DNA from: Hetaerina americana
Lineage: Eukaryota > Arthropoda > Insecta > Odonata > Calopterygidae
Assembly (NCBI GenBank): GCA_022747635.1
Contig: JAKTNV010000020.1
Location: 1,587,501-1,651,500 of the forward strand
Direction of reading: 5' to 3'
Length of the DNA: 64,000 bases
In this document: one piece after another, positions 12,024-22,690 of the stretch
Layout of the letters: each line of letters starts with the position of its first letter
How positions within the stretch are numbered: position 1 is the first letter of the stretch
Translations under genes and position numbers: made by a program
Notes under the pieces: generated by a model
Database searches by the model: none
What the model saw: the letters and a program-made list of their open reading frames with translations, nothing else
Told to the model about the DNA's origin: nothing

Positions 12024-12800
12024 TAGCACCTACTAAAAAGCAGCAATATCTTCATTACAGCAGTTGCCACCTCTCCTATACCAAGCGCTCCCTCCCTTAC
12101 TACCTCTCTATCCGCGGTCACCGTATTTGCAACCATCCCGAATCCCTTAACAAATACCTCAACAACCTTCACCACTCCCTCCCCCAACGAGGATACCCTG
12201 ATTCTCTCCTCCATAAAAAAATACTCAAACATTCCTACACCCCCAAGCCTGCCTCAACCACAGACTCCCAGCCTCTCTCAATCTGTACTACCTACTTCCC
12301 AGGCATTCAGTCCCTCAAATTCATCCTCAAAGACCTATTCCCCATTCTCAAAAATCACAACACTTCCTCCAACCTTCTTACCAAATGCCCTTCTGTCACC
12401 TTCAAACGGCCCGCCAACCTAGCAGATATCCTCAAATCTACCAAGCCGATGTCAAAATCTCCTCACACCCCCAGAGCCATACCCACTCAATGTCATCGAG
12501 GAAGATGTAAAACCTGCCCTATTTTCACCACTCCACCCCACTCCATCCCACCATTTAACTCTCTCCCGCCTTTCTTCTACTCTTCTTGCACTTCCAAGAA
12601 TGTTGTTTATCTTCTGACCTGTAAACTCTGCCCGACCTTCTCCCACCCTCCTCCACCTCCCGTTATCCCCTTCCCCTGGCCCCCTTCCCTTTCTCTCGCA
12701 CCCCTCACCTCTACTATTCCAGCAGTCATTACTTCTATATCTTCCGATGAAGACGGAGCAGAATTCCATCGAAATGATCAAGATATAACGTGTGAGTGAT
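12024..12800 (+). mobile_element. Penelope-like element, C-terminal RT to linker
   Basis: One open frame of about 260 codons. It contains ICNHPESLNKYLNNL then LPQRGYPDSLLHKKI (region after the RT palm in PLEs), SVTFKRPANLADILKS, and a Cys-rich linker CHRGRCKTCPIF followed by YSSCTSKNVVYLLTCKLC, which in PLEs leads into the GIY-YIG endonuclease. Here the frame turns Pro/Ser-rich and the endonuclease is not seen. No ATG is present at the start, so this is a 5'-truncated copy. At 12738-12790 the 3' end shows CCGATGAAGACG and, further on, CATCGAAATGATC, a pattern compared with other PLE ends in the findings. Confidence 0.75.
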
Positions 12801-12837
12801 CTTTTTATGTGTATATATTATATATATGTGTGTATAT

Positions 12838-12850
12838 ATTATACACACTT

Positions 12851-12904
<54 letters not shown>

Positions 12905-12960
12905 TATATATATATATATATGAATATATATATGAATATATATATATATATATATATAAT
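12838..12960. repeat. TA microsatellite with GAA interruptions
   Basis: Long AT dinucleotide run interrupted by ATGAAT units around 12900-12940. Both strands give meaningless Tyr-Ile frames. Confidence 0.95.
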
Positions 12961-13020
12961 CAACACGAAATCCCGCCATACAGCGAACAAATATTCATTC
13001 ACATGGAAATAGATATACTC
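12960..13020 (-). repeat. family E end fragment
   Basis: On the minus strand it reads TATTTGTTCGCTGTATGGCG and GGGATTTCGTGTTGA, a diverged copy of the 45-base direct repeat found at 25826-25870 and 26297-26341, preceded by the same tail-type sequence. It adjoins a TA microsatellite, as other family E copies do. Confidence 0.65.
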
Positions 13021-13096
13021 CACCGCGCGTGCCTATGATAAGGCCTATGATTTTGATGGAGCACTTTTGGGCACCTACATTCAAGCTCAACAGAGT

Positions 13097-13290
13097 TCAT
13101 CTTGGTATTTTGTCCGCTTTGCCAAATTCTTCATGATACTTTTCCGGATCGATGTTCCTTCGAACGGCGCCGAAAAGTCTGACACCCCCCGCCATACGCT
13201 CTCGCGGTGACTTCCGGGGCATCACGCAGATGAACACAAAAATGATGTCCGTGAGAAGGCCGGAGAGGAGGACAGGAGGCTTTGTGGCCT
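13097..13290 (-). CDS. candidate terminal exon of a small membrane protein, unrecognised
   Basis: The open frame ends at a stop at 13097-13099. It reads KPPVLLSGLLTD then IIFVFICVMPRKSPRERM, followed by GGVRLFGAVRRNIDPEKYH and a C-terminus KADKIPR. So there is one hydrophobic segment of about 20 residues, then a basic patch and a charged tail, which looks protein-like rather than compositional. No ATG precedes the hydrophobic part; the only in-frame ATGs fall at or after its end. If real, it is probably the last exon of a spliced gene, with a weak acceptor (CCACCGCAAG) near 13290. I do not recognise the family. It lies downstream of the teneurin exons on the same strand but shows no teneurin motif. 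Confidence 0.35.
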
Positions 13291-13329
13291 CTTGCGGTGG
13301 AAAGCAAGTGGGTCCATCGGATTTCACAT

Positions 13330-14200
13330 TAATCGTCCTCCACGATGCACTCGATTTTCCCAGAGGTCACCTCAGGTCAGGACGGGACAGCTCAGGTGTC
13401 GTGCCTCAACGGTGCTGAAGGTGGCAATTCAACACTCGCACACTAGTCACGTGGGTCTGCAGAACGATGCCGAAAAATCGTGTGTGGAGGGACTATGAAA
13501 TGAAGAGATGGGCGGGGGAAGAGAGAAGCTCACGGCGGGCACTCGAAGCAAGGAGAGGACAATTGATTGAACACGAGATCTAGAACGTCTCTAATAACAC
13601 GTCACTGAAGGAAGGAAGTCTCCGGTTGGAATGAATTTCTTGGTTAACTCTGCCTCTTGTATTCCAGTGGCCAGGGGTCAGAGCAACCGCAGCTGCATCA
13701 GTCGGGGGGGGGGGGGGTGGCGGCGGGGGGTGCAGTTGCTGGCGCGGCGCATTATGGACAGGCGCGGGGTCGGGGGAGGCCCACCCCCGAGAAAAACCTA
13801 AAAGGACGATAAATCGTGACATCGATATCCAATAGAGGATGCGAGCGAGGGCGGGCTACGGATCCAAAGGGAGCTTCCTTCCCCCGACTGCAAGGGTCGG
13901 CCAGGGGGGTTTGTGAGGCAGCCCCTGTAGTGGTCGATAGCCCTTCCCGGCCAAGAACCCCGCATCTGACCCCTCCCTCCGAGTGCACCCCTCGCCGCCG
14001 AAGCTTCCCTTTTATCCTCTGTTTCCTTCACCCCCACCGTTGCCTCCTCCCGAATCACACATGCTATCATTTATAGGCAAAATATTCCACACTTCTATAT
14101 GAACATATAGAACCGGCCAACAAACAGCAATACTCACACAGTAAGTTGCCATCCGTATCATATCACACGCATCATTCCGTAATCCCTTTACATAATTTGA
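13330..14200. other. no gene recognised; poly-G tract
   Basis: Contains a G homopolymer at about 13706-13720 in a GC-rich patch (13690-13800). The remainder carries only short frames without domains. Confidence 0.45.
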
Positions 14201-14204
14201 CAGA

Positions 14205-14560
14205 GAATCTGCAATCATACTGACTCCCTTTATAAGTTCCTCTCAAATAAACTCCATTCGTTCCTCCCACGAGGTTATTCTGAATCCCCCCTCAGCAAAA
14301 GATCATGAAGACATGCTTACACTCCCAGACCTTCCTCCACAACAGAAACGCACCCTCTTTCAATTAGTATCACCAACCCCTAAATTATTTCAATTAGTAT
14401 TATAGATCCCATAAGATCCATCCTTAAAAACCTCTACCCTATCCTTGAGGGCCTCAACTCCACCACCAACCTTTTTCCCAAATGTCCCTCCGTTACTTTC
14501 AAACGCCCCGCCATCTCCTCAGATCTCTTCAAATCAACCTACATCGTAGATAGAGCCAGA
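14205..14560 (+). mobile_element. Penelope-like element fragment
   Basis: Parallels the PLE at 12024: FLPRGYSESPLSK, ILKNLYPILEGLNSTTNLF and KCPSVTFKRPAISSDLFKST, with a stop and a short tandem duplication of TTTCAATTAGTAT at about 14358-14401. It ends before the Cys-rich linker. Confidence 0.7.
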
Positions 14561-14899
14561 TGCACGCCGACTCGGGGGTCTTCAGTTCCAGCGGTGTGTG
14601 TGAACGGACGCATCGGAACAATCGTTGGAGGGAGATATATTTGGGCACTGGTGAAGAGAGGCTGATGCAGAAGAAGGTTTGCATGAGGAGGGGTGATTGT
14701 TGTTAAGGGGTGTGGTGCGCTACCCACCGCGAAAGTAGGGAAAGTGTACCAAACAAACTCCGTCCCTCCTGAACCTTAAACTTTGACTCTGAACTTTGCC
14801 CCCAAGGGAGTACAGCCCTATTCTTCTCGTCCATTGCCACTCATTCCAATCACCCCCAAACGCCTCCCTCTCCCCTTTCCCTCCCCTTCACCCGTCCTC

Positions 14900-16165
14900 C
14901 CCACATGCCGAGTCCATTATCATCGGATACCATGAAATACATCCTAAAATAAGTATTGAGGAACTTCCACCACTAAAATTGCGAGGATCTATCATACCAT
15001 ATGTAAGAACAGTAAGTAATTTAGGCGTAACAATTAATTAAACGTTATCTTGGACTGATCATGCGATTGCTATCTGCAGAAAAATAAACTCATCCCTGCA
15101 TTCACTGAAAAGGTTTAAAGCACATTGCTCCCCCTCCTTAAATCTTTGCTTCCTGCAAATGTGGAAATACCAACAAATTTCCGACCCAGGTACTGGAATA
15201 TCCTGGTTAAAGCTAGAAGGCCGCAGGCATTTACATATTCTTTCAATTTTCAACAGAATACTTTCAAACCGCACACCTAAATATTTATACTAAAATTTCC
15301 TCTCCATCGGCACAATCCACAACAGGAATACTAGGGGAAATAGTAAACTTCTTGTCCCACACCATCGCACGGAAATCTATCTCAAATCTTAACATATTAC
15401 GGCATGCCGTCCGTGGAACTCTCTCCTGGATGGCATAAAAAACTCTCCACTCACAATAACATTTAATAGGGCACTTAACTATTTCATCTTCCTCAGATAC
15501 ATAACCAGTATACCTTACCTCATTCCACTCAGCTGCTATACAGATCACCGTTTCTACTTTTTCTTTTGTCATCTCAGGCAGTAGGATTTTGCACCATTAT
15601 TTTTTGTTAAAGTTATGTTTCTCATTACTACTCATGTGTTGTCAATATAATTAATTACTCCATTTGAAATTCGGTAACTGAATAATATGTTTACTATGTA
15701 AAATTGATTGTTAAAATTTATATGTATATTTCTTCTAATTCATAGGGTTTTCGCTGGTTTTTAACATCCCCCTTCTCTTCGTGGGTGTTTTCCTGCGTGG
15801 GTATTTACTAAATGAGCAATGCAACGCTCTCCCTAGCTTTTCCCACAAACCTCAATGTTTGCTTAGACTTTCCCTATTTTATTACTCTCTTTCTTCACTG
15901 CCATTTCATTTGATTATGCGTGTATGAGTAGGTGTATTCTTAATTTATATATGTAAATGTAAGTATATATGTCCGTATATATATTTTTTTGGATAATGAA
16001 TTTTTGTCTGTCTATTGGTATCTATGTGCATGCATGTAATTATTAATTTTATGGCTAATATAATATGTGTATAACGATGGGTTAAATGGAAGAAGGGACC
16101 ATTTGGTTTCAATTTCGCCCAAATAATCTTTCTTCTATCTATCTTTCCATCACCCGCATCCTTCC
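14900..16165 (+). mobile_element. LINE family A, C-terminal RT region and 3' end
   Basis: Non-LTR element of a different lineage from families B to D, similar in style to Jockey/LOA-type elements. Readable pieces: AESIIIGYHEI, VRTVSNLGVTIN (about 15003-15040, just before a stop), TLSWTDHAIAICRKINSSLH, ISWLKLEGRRHLHILSIFNR, then ACRPWNSLLDGIKNSPLT, the typical end of such proteins. From about 15600 an AT-rich 3' untranslated region follows and ends with AAGAAGGGACCATTTGG and TTTCGCCCAAATAA (to about 16125), then TCTATC-type tail. Stops and frameshifts make it inactive. Confidence 0.75.
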
Positions 16166-17190
16166 TTCCTTCCCTTGAGATAAGTTGCTCGCCCCACCGA
16201 CATATTCAAAAGCCAAAACGGTGAGTGCCTCCTTATTTTGTGTTTATGTATCATCACCACGCTGGTGACTGACCTTATATTCACTCCAATATTGCGTGGT
16301 TTGGGGGGCGTGCGGAGTGACGCCTCCGACTGCGCGGGGATTCAAGCACTCACCAACCAATTAAGTCCACTTAGCGCGCATAAAGCGATGAGTTGGTTGC
16401 AAACAACTTCACTCTTCCCAAGAGAACACCGCTCTCTAATACGTATATTTACGTTAATATTTGCATCAAAGATTAAGTGTGGACCATATCTGACCACCCT
16501 GATTTAATAAAGTAATGCATCCAAAACTGAAGCCTCTTGCAGAAAGAAACCCCACTCTCAAAGCACCTTCCTTTGCAAATACTCCTTGGGACGGCCGAGC
16601 GTGGGGTCACCGAGCACGAGTCAATGAAATGAGCAAACTAACGACCGTTCTCCATCATTATTATCATTGTTTTCAAACGTTTGAGTTTTGCAATAAATCA
16701 CGATCATGCTCTTCGTCTGCGTATTCTATCGCCCATGAAGCAAATGTCATCCATTAAGCAATTTTCCTGCATGGCAATAATTCCATTCCATACAAAGGTT
16801 TTGCCAAAACAAACGGGGGCGACACCTGTCGCCGTAAATGGGAAATCAAACACGGTGGCACAGAAACCCATTTCCAAGTACCCGAATGCTCGTGGGGAAG
16901 GCGACACTTCCACGGCTCGCCCTGTGGGTCGACCCGGGACAGGGGCGGCCGAGATGCCCCTGCCGACGCGCCACCGCCCGACGCACGCCCCGACCGAGAT
17001 CCGACGAATGAATAGGAGACCCACTCGCGGTCAAGGAAGCGCCCTCCCACCCCAAATAGAGAAGAAAGGGAGGGATGGGACGAGGGGCGTCTCGTCCACC
17101 ATTTTGCGGGATTCCTAGCCAGTGGAACTCCTGTATTTATAATACGTCTGCATACAAAATTATTTGTTTTTAGTGGTAAGGCCGAATTAG
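16166..17190. other. no gene; interval between two inverted family A 3' ends
   Basis: About 1 kb between a plus-strand and a minus-strand copy of the family A 3' end. A CpG-rich part at 16880-17060 gives open frames on both strands with no domain. Confidence 0.45.
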
Positions 17191-17194
17191 ATAC

Positions 17195-17465
17195 ATAAAC
17201 GTTTTTATCCAGGCAAAATTGAGACCATATGGTCCCTTCTTCTATTTAACCCTTTGTCGAGTACATAGCATTAACAAAAGGAACTATTAAGTGATATAAC
17301 TGAAAAAGAAAATAATGGTAAAGAGCATGTACATAATAAAAGATATATGCACAAAATGTCATTTTGCGGGAAAACCAAAAGAGTTCAGTCATGAAGACCC
17401 AGGGGAAAATACACGCAGGAAAACACCCACAAAGAAGGGGGGGGGCGTGGTGTTAAAAAGCTGCG
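17195..17465 (-). mobile_element. LINE family A 3' untranslated region and tail
   Basis: On the minus strand the sequence runs from GTGGGTGTTTTCCTGCGTG (about 17431-17413) to AAGAAGGGACCATATGG and TCTCAATTTTGCC (to about 17205). Both landmarks match the copy at 15780-16125 with similar spacing, so they belong to one element, not two unrelated repeats. Confidence 0.75.
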
Positions 17466-18250
17466 ATTGGTTACCTTACTCGTAACGTAAACTTTTCATT
17501 TAATGCGACGGTCCTTATTCCGCTATTTCCCTGACGAACCGGCGACAATGGCTTACGGAAAACGAACAGAGGGTGAACGAGTCCCCGGTATATCGTCAGA
17601 GTCAAAGTGTGAACTGAACCACACTCCCCAGTTGGGGTGCTCGGAAGTTCGTACAGCCGAACTATGCACTATTTTCACTGACGGCCGAGTGAGCAGGCAC
17701 ACAAGACTTATGGCTGGCTCGACTCGGATACTAGATATCCTCCCTCGCATGGCCGTTACGGCATTCATGGGGGTGGAAATCCGGCACCTCAGGCGTCGGC
17801 CGTCGGCTTGTGCGGGGGTCAGGCGCTCTCCCCAAGGAGTGCCCCCCCCCCTTTCAAGGACTCGTGCTCTCACTAAAAAGATTACAGGAATCCCATGAAC
17901 CTACCTATGGAGCGAAACCCAACCCCTACGAGGCCGAACCGCTTGGACCCCTTCTCTCCCATAGAACTCATATTTGCAGGATTACTCCCGCAGCGTCGGA
18001 TGAGTATCCGCCGGGGGCGCGTTAGCACAATCCTGCCACACGTCTTTCGCTAAGCGAATCCGCCCTTTGCCCACATGCGTGGGATTGGGTAGGTAGACAC
18101 CTAGCTTTAGGGGTAAACGCAGCGTGGTCAGTTCGGGGTAACCTAGATCCCTGGCGTAGATGTTCTGCCTAGGGTCTTCAGGCAGTTACTCAGGCACGCC
18201 GCTCGGACAACACCGAGCGGAGGAAGTTAAAATAGGATGCCGCCACTCAC
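17466..18250. other. presumed teneurin intron, nothing recognised
   Basis: Lies just 3' of the last visible teneurin exon on the minus strand. Frames at 17503-17898 (+) and 17553-17873 (-) overlap and show no family signature. A C homopolymer lies at 17842-17851. Confidence 0.4.
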
Positions 18251-18445
18251 CGACTTCGCAGGCGCTGCCCTTCCAGCCGGGGGCACATCGGCAGCGGCCG
18301 TCGATGCAGCGCCCCCGCCCTCCGCAGTCGGGGGCCTCGCAGTCCCGCTCGGGGACGTCGCACTCCGAGCCCTTCCAGCCCTCCTCGCAGTGGCAAAGCC
18401 CCCCGCCGTACTGACCGTGGTTGCTGCACAGCACGGGGCACACGC
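18251..18445 (-). CDS. Ten-a: teneurin exon: first EGF-like repeats
   Basis: Teneurins are large type II membrane proteins that act in synaptic partner matching and neuronal adhesion through their extracellular part. The acceptor CTTCCGCAG|GC and donor GTCG|GTGAGT bound a 195-nt exon, phase 1 at both ends. With the A left by the upstream exon (19334-19972) the junction reads [20 protein letters not shown], exactly the run expected in insect teneurins. It continues CHCEEGWKGSECDVPERDC and GGRGRCIDGRCRCAPGWKG. Cysteine spacing fits EGF-like repeats of the tenascin/teneurin type. The next exon is not found in the window. Ten-a rather than Ten-m is chosen from remembered wording of the EGF region, so the paralogue is less sure than the family. 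Confidence 0.92.
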
Positions 18446-19333
18446 CTGCGGAAGAGAGGACAGATAGACGTGCTTCAAATCCATCCCCACCAACCAACCA
18501 ATCAACCAGGGGCATTCCAGAAACGTAAACGAGAGGCACTTACACACTTTTGAAATTCGACCACTGCTGGTTGGGTCGATGGGTGAACCACCACGGAGAT
18601 TGAGAATATCATCCCAACTATTGCAATAAAATCGCTCAATGCTGTGACCGTGAACGTTTACATAAATAAATAATACAAAATTGTGAATAATCTCATCCAT
18701 GTTTAGTGTCAGTTAATGCTTGAGATTCAAATCCAATGAAGTTAATTGAGCATTAATTTGCAAAAGAAATGAATACCACAAATTATTACTATACATTTAA
18801 ACAGTGAATTTAGGGTGAATTATTGAAGATTACACATGAAAGCAACAAATAAAAAGCAACTTCTCAGGCGTGACATGGTGGACTAAAATTAAGGCGGATA
18901 ATGGAAATAAAATTAATACGACCGGTTTCAATGTAACTACATCATCGTCAGGTTACATTGAAACTGGTCGTGTTAATTTATTTTGTGAAAATTTCCAACT
19001 TTTAAATAACCATGAAGCAACAGTTCTAATATCAACATCAAATGACCATTGACCTTGGGAACCATAGAGTTAAATAAGTAGATGGGCAATCGCAACATTA
19101 TCGGTGGAGTCAGCGAACATGAAGGCCATCTGAAAACATCTATGATTAAACACGGGCGGGGGGAAAGGAGGGTGGGGGGGGTGCCTACCTCCATGGAATT
19201 ACTGATTACAGGGACTTCTTCTAGGCATATGACAGACAAAATTAACTCTAATATTCCGTTGCGATCTATGTTAAATGAGCAGAATGCTTCGTGGGGAATG
19301 GGTCGCATTGCAGAGGGCGAAGTGAGCACTCAC
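18446..19333 (-). other. Ten-a: teneurin intron
   Basis: 888-bp intron between two phase-1 borders (donor AAAA|GTGAGT at 19333, acceptor CTTCCGCAG at 18446). It contains the hairpin at 18910-18979 and otherwise no recognised feature. Confidence 0.85.
18910..18979. repeat. 28-bp inverted repeat, PLE-like end motif
   Basis: Arms 18910-18937 and 18952-18979 are complementary except for two mismatches; the loop is 14 nt. The minus strand reads CCTGACGATGATGTAG, then TTACATTGAAACCGGTCG. A related single arm occurs at 35836-35875. This GATGATGTA...GAAACCGGTC wording is typical of Penelope-like ends as I remember them; the CTGACGA...GAAA order is discussed in the findings. Confidence 0.75.
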
Positions 19334-19972
19334 TTTTCGAGCAGTCGCTGCCGGTGTATCCGTCGATGCAGTCGCACTTGCCCAGGTAGCACGACCCCCG
19401 GCCGGAGCAGTCGTTCTGGCACGCCGTCGACACGCCCTCCGCCTCCGACACCACCATCGACACGTCGGCAGAGCGCAGGTCGTCGTTGTACACGCTGAGG
19501 AACCAACGCCCCGTGTCCAGGTACTGCAGCATGGTGACGTTCACGGTGGCGGCGGACTGGGGCCCGGTGGCCGAGCGCCGGCCCCGGTCCAGCTCCTCCC
19601 CTCCGAAGGCCAGGGCCGCCCGCCTAAGCCGCTCCACCCGGCCGCCCCTGATGAACTCCACGAAGTCGTACTGCGTGACGGACGGCGCCACGTTCCTCCG
19701 GCCGTAGACGGCGAAGTGGGCGCCGTAGGGGAGCGTGAAGTTCATGCGGATGAAGGCGGGTTGCTTGTTGCGGAACTCGGCATTCCAGAAGCGGTACGGC
19801 GGGATGCGGGCCCTGTGCGGACGCCCCAGCTCTCTCACCTCCACCACGGGCCACTGAGCGTCCTTGCCGGGGGCCGCGCCTGAGGGCCCGGGGCCCCGGC
19901 CCGACGCACTGGCAGAACCTTGCATGCCCGAGGCTCCGGGCCCGGACCCTAGGGTGCTCGTCTGAAGTGTTT
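19334..19972 (-). CDS. Ten-a: teneurin exon: pre-EGF extracellular region and first EGF half
   Basis: A 639-nt exon, phase 1 to phase 1: acceptor CTTCTTCCAG|AA, donor CGAAAA|GTGAGT. It completes a codon with the G left by the exon at 23344-23511, giving ...PPTE-ETLQTST. After a Gly/Ser/Pro-rich start come [38 protein letters not shown] and [15 protein letters not shown], a conserved teneurin block. Then [32 protein letters not shown] and [16 protein letters not shown] begin the EGF region. N-X-S/T sequons (NFT, NVT) fit an extracellular location. No stop or frame change. The strong GC content relative to the flanking AT-rich introns is notable. Confidence 0.94.
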
Positions 19973-21037
19973 CTGGAAGAAGAGGCGGGTGCGTTAGAGC
20001 CCGACGCGCGGCAACTTTGGGCATTCAATTGACCAAAGAGGTCACGACGGTAATTTGCTGAAAGGCGACTGAAGGTGCAGCATAAGAAATATCGTTAAAC
20101 TTTCAAGGGGTCATCTACTTTTTACTTATTAAGAGTAGCTCTTTTTTACGAAGCTGAGCCATGCGTTCCTTGGTCAAAGTTCAAAGTCAGTAGAAAGTCA
20201 AAGAAAATATTTTTAAATAAAGTCTTTTTACACGCCAAACTCTTATAGAAAAGAAAGCAATAGAAAGTAAAAGAATAATTCACCTTATATCTGTAAAATA
20301 GTTAACCCTTAGCACCGCGTGGAGTATAGACTGTCTCGAAGCATCAAAGGTCAAGTGAAGGGTAAAAATGGCGAGAGACATGGCCCAAGAAAGCGCCAGG
20401 CGCTCCCCTTTGGAGTAACCCCAGATGCAACCACTAGTGGTGTGCTTTTATGCGAGAAATATTTCGCCGAATGAATTCGGTGCTCAGGAGACAAGAGCCG
20501 AGGGGACGGTGCAAATCCCCAACACCCCACGGGAAGGGGAGGGGAGGGGAACTCCTGCGCTGCGGTGGGAACAAAACATAGGGAGTCTGAGATTATACTT
20601 AACATCAAATATACGCGGTGAATTATAAACATGAAAATATTAAGAATGAAAAAATAAGCACTTAAAACTCCCGATATCGGAATGCGTCTGGAAAAAGGCG
20701 AGATACCATAATCATCAGGAGATCCCCTTTTGACTCTTATTTAAGCAAAGCAGTGGACGGCTTTCTCGCCACCAGGGAGGGGCAGGGGGAAGGTGGGGTC
20801 AGAGGGCACGCTCGCCCTGCACAGAGGGGGACAGGAGAGGGTATTAATAATATATAGTAGTGCATATGAAAAATTTTCCCGAATAGAGGGCCGGACGGGC
20901 GGCGGTTTCCCTGGCTGGGTTCGAGGGATGGGAGCCGCAGGAAAGGCCGGGGGCAGTTGGCTCCCAGCCTTTGCGGAGTTCGAATCGTCCGTTTGCGAAG
21001 CCTTTACACGTGACCTCGTTACGCGTCGTCATTAACC

Positions 21038-21150
21038 GGCCATTCGAACAGCCCTACATCATCGAAATTTGCGTGAAACTTGGAAAAATCGGTAGAGAAA
21101 CTGATGACATTCTCAAGGCAGAGTGGCACCAGCTGTTTCGGGAGCGTATA
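21038..21150 (+). pseudogene. possible mariner transposase N-terminal scrap
   Basis: Reads EQPYIIEICVKLGKIGRETD then DILKAEWHQLF. The start resembles the first helix region of mariner transposases (compare VKFCIKLGKVTSETL in the element at 1-349). Similarity ends after about 30 residues and there are no terminal repeats, so this is tentative. Confidence 0.3.
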
Positions 21151-22611
21151 GAAAATATTAAAAAAATATTAATTAATTAGCGAAGATTCAATAGAAATGA
21201 AAGAAATATAAAAGAGGACTTTATGGTAATGACATTATGCCAGAGAACATGAAGTGGATAGCTTTGGATTACTGGTCGGTATGAAAGGAGATTAATCCGT
21301 GGAGGGAACGCAACATTCCCGCGGAACGAATTAAGCGCCTGGGAAATCGTCGGAGGAAGATTATTTATGGGCTGGGATGTCGGACTCGTGGGACGCTGGA
21401 CTTCGCTCACGCAAACTGTTTCCCGTTTAAACTCTAGACGTCTCTCTCCAACGTGGGACGACACTTTCTGGAATTTACCAACGTGCTCCGATGTTTGGCA
21501 AGTTAACGAATGGTTCTCGCAATGTTGGTCGAAACGTTTTGTCGTCTCGCCGGGTTTGTTGATGCGGTCCCAACAGGAGTGTGCATCCTGCTTTGGATCA
21601 TTGCCCGCTGAGTTGAGCCATCATGTCCACTCCTCCGGCCGCCGAGGAGTGAGAGGCGTCCCTCAAGGGCAGATCTGCGGCGGGGGTGGGAGGGGCGACG
21701 GCTGACCACAGTGGACGCACCCCCACTCATATTTTCGACAGCGACCAATTTGTTACCCAATTGTGCAATTATGCATTAAACGAAGAAATGAATCCATCCT
21801 TCATTAAAACTTGAAATCCACGTTCTAGGATGATGGATAAAGTGGCGAACATGAGATCCGCATCAAAACTCAAACCCAAAGAATGATCCTCATTTTAAAT
21901 TAAATTCACCAAGAATTACAGATCGAGTTTTCCAAAGTGTAGGCCTGCCCTTCATTAAGTTAGGCAGTGTAAATCTGTGATATTGCATTGCATTGCATGT
22001 TTAGCCTAGAAACCAAGAATTAATATTTAAAACTTCGAGATGAGAGCTATAGGACCTAATTCTTTTGAAGTATTTGGGAAGATGCCTAAAATCATAACTT
22101 CTTCATATTATACAATCTGCCCGACTGTCAAACGTGTTGGAAATATTGGGGCATCGGAATGGAAATAAATTTGTATTTTTAACGTTTCATATGATCGATG
22201 GAAAGACGACGTGCGAGCCATCGGCGGTGAATGCAAATTTATACAAGTTGCCAGTATGAAGTAGTTACACTGTTAGATGTTAGGGCGCGTTATTTTCATA
22301 CTCATGATATTTAACTACAAGAATTATATTCGCCTTCGCCAACAAAACAAAGCATTTTGTTAATGCGCCTGTGGGTGATTATAGGTAAAACTTTATGCAA
22401 AAATTATTACTATTTAATTAAAAATTAACATTTAACATTTGACATCCATATTATTCATTACAAATTAAGTGCAAAGAAGGCATAATTAAAGGCTCGACAA
22501 CTAGCGTCGTCAATTTCAAAGAACTGCAGGCGATGTCATGGTAATTATTTTTACGGAGTTTTCCGCTGATGACCATCAGAACTCAACCATTTTCTGCGTA
22601 AAAAAATAATT

Positions 22612-22690
22612 TTCCTTGATCGGGATTCGACCCGGATTCTCTAAAGCTACCGGGAGTCGAACAGGAAATCGAAAGGAGGCGAGGTGAATT
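22612..22690 (-). repeat. tRNA-like sequence, SINE remnant
   Basis: On the minus strand the end CCGGGTCGAATCCCGATCAA is a T-arm-like B box. The surrounding wording (GCGAATCATACACTGTTAAA at about 22702-22721 on plus) resembles the tail that follows the tRNA-like sequences at 24838 and 57606. Confidence 0.4.

Noticed and set aside
11996..12799. A stand-alone host gene of 267 codons
   Set aside because: Its motifs (KRP..LAD, CxxxxCKTC linker) are those of the Penelope-like RT C-terminus, and it lacks an ATG.
17503..17898. 131-codon plus-strand frame in the presumed teneurin intron
   Set aside because: No homology recognised, overlapped by an antisense frame of similar length, no splice context; insufficient to call a gene.
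18227..18700. Ala/Arg-rich frames overlapping the teneurin exons on either strand (also 19486-19707, 19624-20028 and 23231-23872)
   Set aside because: Shadows of the teneurin exons; only the frame with EGF cysteine spacing and matching splice phases is real.
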